38,679 nucleotides of DNA from Lachnospiraceae bacterium UBA1778 (lineage in GTDB: Bacteria > Bacillota > Clostridia > Lachnospirales > Lachnospiraceae), in NCBI GenBank assembly GCA_002315255.1, contig DCGM01000023.1, positions 1 through 38,679 on the forward strand, in the 5' to 3' direction. Position 1 is the first letter of the stretch. Each line of letters opens with the position of its first letter. This document shows positions 32,979 through 38,679 of the stretch, piece by piece. The translations under genes were made by a program, and so were the position numbers. The notes below the pieces were generated by a model that saw only the letters and a list, made by a program, of their open reading frames with translations, did not search any database and was not told where the DNA came from.

Positions 32979-33012
32979 GGATTGGTTAAACAGATTTAAG
33001 TGAACAGGCAGC

Positions 33013-33044
33013 ATCCGGGTGTCATCTGACACCCGGATTTTTTT
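33013..33044 (+). terminator. Strong rho-independent terminator after rplA
   Basis: Arms 33013-33024 and 33027-33038 give a 12-bp stem (the two innermost pairs probably open into the loop), followed by seven T (33038-33044). Confidence 0.93.
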
Positions 33045-33088
33045 CTCCGCCTAAGCGAATAACAACGGCTATTTACTTAAAAATAGCT

Positions 33089-33117
33089 TTTACTTTTAGC
33101 TAAAAATCCGTTATAAT
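33089..33117 (+). promoter_or_regulatory. Sigma-A promoter of the SPFH gene
   Basis: TTTACT (33089-33094) and a perfect TATAAT (33112-33117) are 17 bases apart, about 30 bases before the start codon. Confidence 0.75.
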
Positions 33118-33146
33118 GAGGCTATCACTTGAAAGGAGGGTTCGTT

Positions 33147-34115
33147 ATGGGACCTGAGATCATTATCCCCGTTATTTTGGGCGTTATTTTAGTTATTCTT
33201 ATTTTCTCGAACATCGTTGTCGTGCCGCAGGCACAGCAGTTTGTCATTGAAAGACTCGGAAAGTATCAGAAGACCTGGAGCGCAGGACTTCATCTGAAGG
33301 TTCCTTTCATTGAGAAGATCGCGAAGAGAGTTACCCAGAAGGAACTGGTTCTCGATACTCCGCCGCAGCCGGTTATCACCCGCGATAACGTTACGATGCA
33401 GATCGACTCCATCATTTATTATCATATCTTTGATGCAACGCTGTTCGCTTATGGCGCACAGGACCCGATCCTCGCACTTGGAAACCTTTGCTCGACCACG
33501 TTACGTAACATTGTCGGTGAGCTTTCACTCGACGAAACGCTGACGAGCCGTGACACGATCAACGGAAAGCTGACCGTCACCTTAGACGAAGCTACCGACC
33601 GCTGGGGCATCAAGGTTACCCGCGTTGAGTTAAAGAACATCATGCCGCCGCAGGAAATCCGCCAGTCCATGGAGAAGGAAATGAAGGCAGAGCGTGATCG
33701 CCGTCAGACCGTCCTCGAAGCAGAAGGCCATCGCCAGGCAGTCATCACCCGCGCTGAAGGTGATAAGCAGGCAATGGTATTGGCGGCAGAAGGTGAGCGT
33801 GACGCACGAATCGCGAGAGCTGAAGGTGAAGCGAAGGCGATCTACCTGGCAAAGAAGGCTGAAGCTGATGGTCTCCGCGCATTAAAGGATGCGGAAGTTG
33901 ACGAAGTCGTCCTCGAGCTGAAGCGTTATGAAGCACTGATCAAGGTTGCTGACGGCAAGGCTTCGAAGATCATCCTCCCGACCGACGCAGTCAATATGGT
34001 CCGGAAGAATGTCCTCTTTGCTGAAACGACCGGCATCGGCGACGTAACCGCACCTGGAAAAGATGATCCGGCACCGGAAAAAGATGACCCGTGCTGCGAG
34101 CGCTTCCATAAGTAA
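33147..34115 (+). CDS. Stomatin-like SPFH/band 7 membrane protein
   Basis: The protein has 322 residues from the ATG at 33147, which has AAAGGAGGG in front; an earlier in-frame TTG at 33129 precedes that site. One N-terminal hydrophobic segment (about 3-26) is followed by the SPFH domain (VVPQAQQFVIERLGKYQKTW, DTPPQPVITRDNVTM, VGELSLDETLTSRD, RWGIKVTRVELKNIMPP). A charged coiled coil rich in EAEG/RAEG repeats comes next, then a short tail ending CCERFHK. Such proteins form ring-like scaffolds in lipid microdomains (QmcA/YbbK-like). It is a single-gene unit with its own promoter and terminator. No NfeD partner is adjacent. Confidence 0.93.
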   Translation: MGPEIIIPVILGVILVILIFSNIVVVPQAQQFVIERLGKYQKTWSAGLHLKVPFIEKIAKRVTQKELVLDTPPQPVITRDNVTMQIDSIIYYHIFDATLFAYGAQDPILALGNLCSTTLRNIVGELSLDETLTSRDTINGKLTVTLDEATDRWGIKVTRVELKNIMPPQEIRQSMEKEMKAERDRRQTVLEAEGHRQAVITRAEGDKQAMVLAAEGERDARIARAEGEAKAIYLAKKAEADGLRALKDAEVDEVVLELKRYEALIKVADGKASKIILPTDAVNMVRKNVLFAETTGIGDVTAPGKDDPAPEKDDPCCERFHK

Positions 34116-34139
34116 CACAAAGATCGTTTATTAAGCGAC

Positions 34140-34174
34140 AAAGCACCGCAAGGAATAAAGCCTTGCGGTGCTTT
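34140..34174 (+). terminator. Rho-independent terminator
   Basis: Arms 34140-34153 and 34161-34174 form a 14-bp stem with a 7-base loop and end in TTTT. Confidence 0.9.
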
Positions 34175-34191
34175 TAATATACAGTCCGATA

Positions 34192-34200
34192 TGCTATAAT
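34192..34200 (+). promoter_or_regulatory. Extended -10 promoter before the S51 peptidase gene
   Basis: TGCTATAAT is an extended -10 element with a perfect TATAAT (34195-34200). The position for a -35 falls in the T-run of the preceding terminator and is poor. It lies 64 bases before the start codon at 34264. Confidence 0.6.
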
Positions 34201-34263
34201 AAGCGTAATAAATTTCTTGTTTTACTGAATATGAGAGCGTCATTGGTATAGAAAGGCGAGATT

Positions 34264-34824
34264 ATGAGATTGATGTTAACGTCTTGTGGATTAGAAACAG
34301 AAGAAATAAAACAGTATTTTTTGAAAATGTTGGGAAAGCTCCCGAACGAAACAAAAGCATTATTCATTCCAACGGCTGCAATTGATGCGGATGCAATTGC
34401 AGTTCTTCCAAAATGTATGAATGATCTGTTGAAATGTATGATTCCAAAGGAAAATATAACGGTTTATGACCTTCATGAAAACATTTCATATGAAGATATC
34501 TTACAATATGACATTGTGTATCTGTGTGGTGGAAGAACGACATATTTACTTGAAAGAATAAATGATTCCGGATTTAGAAACACTCTTTTATCTTATATTG
34601 AGAATGATGGTTTTGTACTTGGAGTAAGTGCTGGAAGTTTGGTATTTGCCAATAATTTACCGGGAAATTTAGGACTGATTGATTCAAAACTCGATGTTCA
34701 CTGTGAAAAAAGTAATGTTTCCGGAGTTATTTCTGTGCCTTTGCCGCCCAATATTAAGTTATCAAATAATGCGGCAATTATTATCAAAGATATTTCAGGA
34801 CAAATTGTGGTAATTGATTCATAG
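34264..34824 (+). CDS. Peptidase S51 (dipeptidase E-like)
   Basis: The protein has 186 residues. S122 in GVSAGSLVF is the expected nucleophile, and IVYLCGGRTTYLLERIND is the family motif before it. Peptidase S51 enzymes cleave Asp-X dipeptides or act as cyanophycinase-like peptidases. It is somewhat short for the family (about 200-230), mainly at the C terminus. The gene is clearly more AT-rich than anything before it and uses codons such as TTT, AAA and TTA heavily, which suggests foreign origin or a different genome. AAAGGCGAG before the ATG serves as ribosome site. Confidence 0.85.
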   Translation: MRLMLTSCGLETEEIKQYFLKMLGKLPNETKALFIPTAAIDADAIAVLPKCMNDLLKCMIPKENITVYDLHENISYEDILQYDIVYLCGGRTTYLLERINDSGFRNTLLSYIENDGFVLGVSAGSLVFANNLPGNLGLIDSKLDVHCEKSNVSGVISVPLPPNIKLSNNAAIIIKDISGQIVVIDS

Positions 34825-34865
34825 TTATCCAAATTCTAAGTTTCAGTGCAAAGGAGATAGATTTT

Positions 34866-35069
34866 GCGATTCAAGAAATAAAGAAAGAAAATATACCACA
34901 GTGTGTTGAGGTAATAAGAAAAAGCTTTGCAACAGTAGCAAATGAATTTGGAATCACTGAGGAAAATGGTGCAAGATTTACAGCTTTTGCTACTGATGAA
35001 GGAAGAATTGAATGGCATATGTTTGGCGAGCATAGACCAATGTATGGATATATGGAAAAGGTATTATAA
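34866..35069 (+). pseudogene. Broken GNAT acetyltransferase (N-terminal part only)
   Basis: The frame reads AIQEIKKENIPQCVEVIRKS, then FATVANEFGITEEN and RFTAFATDEGR...EHRPMYGY, the N-terminal part of a GNAT N-acetyltransferase family common in Clostridia. AAGGAG is present at 34851-34856, but no start codon follows it in this frame. The frame stops at TAA 35067-35069 after about 67 codons, before the acetyl-CoA binding motif, so it has lost both its start and most of its length. Confidence 0.7.
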
Positions 35070-35189
35070 CGAAATTCAAAGTTATGTCTTATGGTGGAAT
35101 CATGTTAGTAGATGAGATTATTAGCATATAAAGGTCCATTGACAGATAGTGATCCGTTGTTCGAAAAATTATTTTAGGGGAGAGAAAAC
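35070..35189 (+). other. AT-rich remnant stretch
   Basis: A 21-codon frame (35112-35177) reads MRLLAYKGPLTDSDPLFEKLF and looks like a fragment of a larger protein, but I cannot name it. The rest has no gene. With the broken acetyltransferase it forms a decayed zone between two gene blocks of different base composition. The ribosome site of rqcP (AGGGGAGAG) is at its end. Confidence 0.3.
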
Positions 35190-35429
35190 ATGAGACTCGA
35201 TAAATATTTAAAAGTATCAAGACTTATCAAGCGCCGTACCGTTGCCAACGAAGCATGCGATAACGGACGTGTAATGATTAATGACAAGGTTGCCAAGGCT
35301 TCTACCGAAGTTAAAGTCGGCGATGTGATTTCTATTTCTTTTGGTAATAAGGATGTTAAAGTTGAAGTTACCGATGTACAGGAAACCGTTCGCAAGGACG
35401 AGGCCAAAGAACTGTTTAAATATCTTTAA
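35190..35429 (+). CDS. rqcP: S4-domain RNA-binding protein RqcP (YabO family)
   Basis: This 79-residue S4 domain starts MRLDKYLKVSRLIKRRTVAN and continues with GRVMINDKVAKASTEVKVGD, the YabO/Hsp15-like pattern. RqcP works with RqcH on stalled 50S subunits during C-terminal alanine tailing. The family length is about 80-90. In Firmicutes it typically stands a few genes before divIC, as here. Proline and arginine codons differ from those of genes before 34 kb. Confidence 0.9.
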   Translation: MRLDKYLKVSRLIKRRTVANEACDNGRVMINDKVAKASTEVKVGDVISISFGNKDVKVEVTDVQETVRKDEAKELFKYL

Positions 35430-35480
35430 AAAATTAATGAATTATTATCCTCATAAAGGGTAAAAATATTGCGTGGGATG

Positions 35481-35509
35481 TTGACGAGTCGGAAAAAAGC
35501 GGTTAGAAT
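35481..35509 (+). promoter_or_regulatory. Sigma-A promoter of divIC
   Basis: TTGACG (35481-35486) and TAGAAT (35504-35509) are 17 bases apart, 38 bases before the divIC start. Confidence 0.8.
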
Positions 35510-35547
35510 TCATTATGTAAACATATTTATGTAAACAGGGGATTTAA

Positions 35548-35862
35548 ATGGCAAAAAGAAAAACCGCAACGGCTCGTGCGAAAGTACCTTCTAACGGCAG
35601 AAGTATGCTTGTCATCACAATCTTCCTTGCAATCATTATTGTTGCTGTTTCAGTTAAGAATAATGAATTGAAGGAACGAAAGGCAGTATACCAGAAGCAG
35701 GAAGCCTACTATCAGCAGCAGATTGCTGAGCAGGAAGACCGCGCCCAGGAAATTGAAGAATACGCCAAGTATATGCAGACCAAACAGTTTGTGGCTGAAA
35801 CGGCACGCCGCGTATACGGACTGGTATTCAAGGACGAAATCATTTTTAAATCTGACAATTAA
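35548..35862 (+). CDS. divIC: Septum formation initiator, DivIC/FtsB family
   Basis: The protein has 104 residues. A basic N terminus, one membrane helix (about 20-37) and an external coiled coil (about 40-80, NELKERKAVYQKQEAYYQQQ) are followed by AETARRVYGLVFKDEIIF, the conserved C-terminal motif (A-R-x2-x-x-P/G-x2-x-x-D-E-hydrophobic) of the family. It works with FtsL and DivIB in the divisome. The genomic position between rqcP and tilS supports DivIC. It has its own promoter and terminator. Confidence 0.9.
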   Translation: MAKRKTATARAKVPSNGRSMLVITIFLAIIIVAVSVKNNELKERKAVYQKQEAYYQQQIAEQEDRAQEIEEYAKYMQTKQFVAETARRVYGLVFKDEIIFKSDN

Positions 35863-35896
35863 GAACTCTTCACTAATGATGTGGGGAGTTCTTTTT
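35861..35896 (+). terminator. Rho-independent terminator after divIC
   Basis: Arms 35861-35873 and 35881-35893 pair over 13 bp with two G-U pairs around TAATGAT and run into five T. The first arm begins in the last base of the divIC stop codon. Confidence 0.85.
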
Positions 35897-36005
35897 GTTT
35901 GTCTTTGAAATATATTGCAGCATAAAACAGGCGGAAAGAATAAACATTAAGCACATTCTTTATTTGACGGTTTCGTGGTAAAATAGATATCGGAAAGGCT
36001 TATAA

Positions 36006-37403
36006 ATGCATACATTTGAAGTAAAGGTGGACAAATTCATCACGCAGAACGGCATGCTCTCTTCAGGGGACCGTGTCGTGCTTGGTGTATCGGGTGGCGC
36101 TGATTCAACGGCACTCTTTTTTGTTATGCTTGCATTAAGGGCCAAATATAATCTTGAACTCAGTGTTGTTCACATTAATCACGGGATTAGGGAAGAAGCT
36201 GCGGCTGAAGCCCGGATCGTCAGGGAATTGTGCGATACCAGCGGTATTGAATTCATACTCAGGGAGTATGATGTTCAGGCTCTTGCTCGGGAGTACAAGA
36301 AAAGCACCGAAGAAATGGGCCGTGAATTAAGATATAAGGCTTTTAGGGAAGTTCTTGGTGAAGCCTCCGGTAAAATTGCAGTCGCTCATAACATGAACGA
36401 TCAGGCAGAGACGATGCTTTTTAATCTGTTCAGAGGAACGGGCATTACCGGACTTTCTTCGATTTCTCCGATAAGAGACAATGTTATAAGGCCGCTTCTT
36501 TGCGCTACAAGGGACGAGATTGAGCAGTATCTTTCGGACAAGGGAGTTTCTTTTTGCACCGACAAGTCCAATTTTACCGATGATTATACAAGAAACCGGA
36601 TCAGGAACAATATTATCCCCGTTATTAAGTCGGATGTATGTGAAACTGCTGTGGAGCATATGGCAAATACCGCGGGACAGCTTCGTGAACTGGGAAGTTT
36701 CGTAAATGCCTGCGGGAAAAAAGCATATGCCGAATGCCTGATAAGAGAGAACGATGATGAAATAGTATTGTCAAAAGAACGCTTTGACGCTGCAGATATA
36801 TACATACGAAAGCTTCTTGTGAAACTGATGATTGATAAACTTGTGCCCCATAACAGGGATATTACATCGGCGCATATCGAGTCTCTGGTTTCGCTTCCTA
36901 AGGGACAGGGTTACAAGGAAGTAAAACTTCCGTATAATCTTCGCGGCTTTGTTTCCTACAATGAAACAGGTATTAAAAAGGCTTCGCAGGATATCTCTTC
37001 TGTCATTGAAATTCCGCTCGTCGCAGGTGAAAAAGCAATAATAAGCGAGGAAAGATATTTTATATCGGAATTTATTGATTTTTCATTGTTCAGCAATGCT
37101 GAAAACAGGTGTACTAAATACTTAAGTTGTGATAAAATTTCTAATCAAATGGTGATTCGAACGAGGCGTGAAGGTGACTATATAATTGTCAACGGAAACG
37201 GCGGTCGTAAGAAACTCAAGGATTATTTTATTGATTTAAAGATTCCTGCAGCAAAGCGTGACGAGATTCTTCTTCTTGCCGACGGAAACCGCATAATGTG
37301 GGTTGTGGGATATCGAATCGGTGAGGATTGTAAAGTAACGGATAAAACCGCTAAAATATTAAAAATAATGTTTGTTGATAACAAAAAAGGGGAGGACATA
37401 TAA
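36006..37403 (+). CDS. tilS: tRNA(Ile)-lysidine synthetase
   Basis: The protein has 465 residues. S29-GGADS is the PP-loop that binds ATP, followed by LSVVHINHGIREEA and VAHNMNDQAETMLFNLFRGT, typical of TilS. The C-terminal domain includes VIRTRREGDYI...GGRKKLKDYFIDLKIP, the TilS substrate-binding part. It changes the wobble cytidine of tRNA-Ile(CAU) to lysidine so that it reads AUA. The start is the ATG at 36006, with AAAGG in front. It ends immediately before the hpt start codon. Confidence 0.96.
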   Translation: MHTFEVKVDKFITQNGMLSSGDRVVLGVSGGADSTALFFVMLALRAKYNLELSVVHINHGIREEAAAEARIVRELCDTSGIEFILREYDVQALAREYKKSTEEMGRELRYKAFREVLGEASGKIAVAHNMNDQAETMLFNLFRGTGITGLSSISPIRDNVIRPLLCATRDEIEQYLSDKGVSFCTDKSNFTDDYTRNRIRNNIIPVIKSDVCETAVEHMANTAGQLRELGSFVNACGKKAYAECLIRENDDEIVLSKERFDAADIYIRKLLVKLMIDKLVPHNRDITSAHIESLVSLPKGQGYKEVKLPYNLRGFVSYNETGIKKASQDISSVIEIPLVAGEKAIISEERYFISEFIDFSLFSNAENRCTKYLSCDKISNQMVIRTRREGDYIIVNGNGGRKKLKDYFIDLKIPAAKRDEILLLADGNRIMWVVGYRIGEDCKVTDKTAKILKIMFVDNKKGEDI

Positions 37404-37934
37404 ATGGATCCACACAAAGTTGAGATTTTACTTACCGAGCAGGAAGTAAATGAAAGAATTAAGGAACTTGGTAAGCAGATTACCGAGGATTTTAAAGGAA
37501 AACAGGTTCACCTTGTATGCGTATTAAAGGGCGGAAGCTTCTTTATGTGCGAGCTTGCCAAGAGAATTGACCTTCCCGTTTCAATTGATTTTATGTCTGT
37601 ATCAAGTTACGGAAGTGACACTAAGTCAAGCGGTGTTGTTAAAATCGTTAAGGACCTCGATGAATCAATTAAGGGCAAGGATGTTATCGTTGTTGAAGAT
37701 ATCGTTGATTCTGGACGTACATTAAGTTATCTTCTTGCAATGTTAAGAGACAGACATCCCGAAAGCCTTACACTCTGCACATTGCTTGATAAGCCCAGCA
37801 GACGTGTTGTTGATGTTGATGTTAAGTATACAGGTTTCCAGATTCCCGACAAGTTTGTTGTGGGATATGGTCTTGATTATGATCAGGTATACAGAAATCT
37901 TCCTTACATTGGTGAGGTTGTATTTACCAAATAA
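37404..37934 (+). CDS. hpt: Hypoxanthine phosphoribosyltransferase
   Basis: The protein has 176 residues. VVEDIVDSGRTL (E98 to T106 at its core) is the PRPP-binding motif, LVCVLKGGSFF is the first loop and IPDKFVVGYGLDYDQVYRNL is the base-binding end. It salvages hypoxanthine or guanine to IMP or GMP. Its ATG directly follows the tilS stop, and the ribosome site GGGGAGG lies in the tilS end, so the two are coupled. None of its six proline codons is CCG, unlike the genes of the first 34 kb. Confidence 0.97.
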   Translation: MDPHKVEILLTEQEVNERIKELGKQITEDFKGKQVHLVCVLKGGSFFMCELAKRIDLPVSIDFMSVSSYGSDTKSSGVVKIVKDLDESIKGKDVIVVEDIVDSGRTLSYLLAMLRDRHPESLTLCTLLDKPSRRVVDVDVKYTGFQIPDKFVVGYGLDYDQVYRNLPYIGEVVFTK

Positions 37935-37958
37935 ATTTAAGTCAGGGGAATTATTATT

Positions 37959-38679
37959 GTGACAAAGAAAAACAAAGGATATCGTGTTTACTTTTTCCTT
38001 GTAATGGCGTTGCTTGTGGCAACAATCATTTTTTCATTCATGGAATCTGATAAAACGTTTTATTCCAAGAAACAGTTGTTTATCGATATAAACAGCGGAA
38101 CTGTTAAGGAAGTAGTTATTACTCCCAATGCAGGAAACAGAACCGGTGCTGTGACCGTTAAATTTACGGATAACACGGCAAGAAATCTCTTCGTTACCGA
38201 TGTGGTTGAGATTGAGTCTGAGCTTGAGGAGACGGGCATCACCGTATATGTTGATGAAGTTCCCGGCGAAAACTGGTTCCTTGCGTACATACTTCCGGTG
38301 TTGATTGTTCTTATTGTGGGCGTGTTCCTGTTTGTTATGATTACAGCCCAGGGTTCCGGTGGTGGCGGACAGAGCAGCAGGATGATGAATTTCGGCAAAT
38401 CACGCGCCAGAATGTACTCGCCCGATGAAAAGAGTACCAAGCTTGATAAGGTTGCCGGATTAAAAGAAGAAAAAGAAGAACTGGAAGAGATAGTTGAGTT
38501 TTTAAAATCTCCTTCCAAGTTTATAGGAGTAGGCGCGCGAATTCCCAAGGGTGTTCTTTTGGAAGGTAATCCCGGTACCGGTAAGACCCTTCTTGCCAAA
38601 GCAGTTGCAGGTGAGGCGGGAGTTCCCTTCTTTAGCATTTCCGGTTCCGATTTCGTGGAAATGTTCGTAGGTGTAGGTG
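37959..38679 (+). CDS. ftsH: ATP-dependent zinc metalloprotease FtsH, 3'-truncated
   Basis: The gene starts at GTG 37959, with AGGGG upstream, and runs off the window; 240 residues are visible. Two membrane helices (about 9-27 and 107-130) flank an external domain of about 80 residues. The AAA domain then begins with the Gly-rich linker SGGGGQSS, KLDKVAGLKEEKEELEEIVE and GVLLEGNPGTGKTLLAKAVA, and the window ends at FVEMFVGVG. The P-loop (203-210) reads GNPGTGKT rather than the usual GPPGTGKT. FtsH degrades membrane and short-lived proteins. It follows tilS and hpt in the classical order. Confidence 0.95.
   Translation, partial: MTKKNKGYRVYFFLVMALLVATIIFSFMESDKTFYSKKQLFIDINSGTVKEVVITPNAGNRTGAVTVKFTDNTARNLFVTDVVEIESELEETGITVYVDEVPGENWFLAYILPVLIVLIVGVFLFVMITAQGSGGGGQSSRMMNFGKSRARMYSPDEKSTKLDKVAGLKEEKEELEEIVEFLKSPSKFIGVGARIPKGVLLEGNPGTGKTLLAKAVAGEAGVPFFSISGSDFVEMFVGVG

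Noticed and set aside
33129..33146. TTG at 33129 as start of the SPFH gene
   Set aside because: It lies upstream of and overlapping the AAAGGAGGG ribosome site, which is correctly spaced for the ATG at 33147.
35956..35989. Promoter before tilS (TTGACG at 35964 with TAAAAT or TAGATA)
   Set aside because: No -10 element lies at 16-18 bases from TTGACG; the alternatives are too weak to list as a feature, although a promoter is expected here.

Overview
The window looks like part of a chromosome of an anaerobic Bacillota (Clostridia, probably Lachnospiraceae-like). The evidence is the gene families and their order (rpmG-secE-nusG-rplK-rplA; rqcP-divIC-tilS-hpt-ftsH), strong AGGAGG ribosome binding sites, sigma-A type promoters and U-tract terminators. 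Every gene I accept is on the plus strand. Base and codon use divide it into three zones: about 1-34,180 (moderate GC, proline almost always CCG), about 34,180-35,180 (AT-rich, with gene debris) and about 35,190-38,679 (intermediate GC, proline mostly CCC or CCT). The last boundary may be a contig join rather than real synteny.

The standout region is 1-23,242. After a 5'-truncated surface-type protein (Gly-Gly-X repeats, fibronectin-III-like and FIVAR-like domains) comes a cluster in the order of a bacterial atp operon: c-like, b-delta-fusion-like, alpha-like, gamma-like, beta-like, epsilon-like. The catalytic F1 motifs are kept: both P-loops, the GER glutamate in beta, the alpha arginine finger and a DELSEED-like loop. 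The c-like proteolipid has no Asp or Glu anywhere in its second helix, the site that binds H+ or Na+ in ATP synthases, and no recognisable subunit a is present. The same gene train continues without a terminator into a multi-helix membrane protein, a single-pass protein with an external domain, and a 4,692-residue protein with a membrane helix at each end and a huge external part of FN3-like, jelly-roll-like, GLUG-type beta-solenoid and LamG-like domains. A GAF-domain protein and a strong terminator (23,210-23,242) close it. My reading is an F1-like ATPase adapted to do mechanical work on, or to energise, a giant surface protein. That is analogous in concept to the F1-like ATPases of mollicutes, but here in a walled-type Firmicute and with its own stator-like and c-ring-like genes. 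I know of no described system with this make-up.

From 23,272 to about 30,690 there is a promoter-led group: lgt with a long acidic tail, a eukaryotic-type glycogen branching enzyme, a CPA2-type cation/proton antiporter, a RimK-like ATP-grasp protein, a 47-residue protein and a zinc-ribbon/TPR membrane protein. Two intergenic gaps in this group are short tandem repeats that begin exactly at the upstream stop codon. From 30,805 to 33,044 lies a ribosomal protein and transcription group (rpmG, secE, nusG, rplK, rplA), with two look-alike leaders before rplK and rplA and a terminator directly after rplA where rplJ-rplL would be expected. A stomatin-like SPFH gene with its own promoter and terminator follows.

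After an AT-rich stretch with a peptidase S51 gene and a broken GNAT acetyltransferase, the final 3.5 kb carries the conserved block rqcP, divIC, tilS, hpt and the start of ftsH. The sporulation genes yabP, yabQ and spoIIE, which often sit in this block, are absent.
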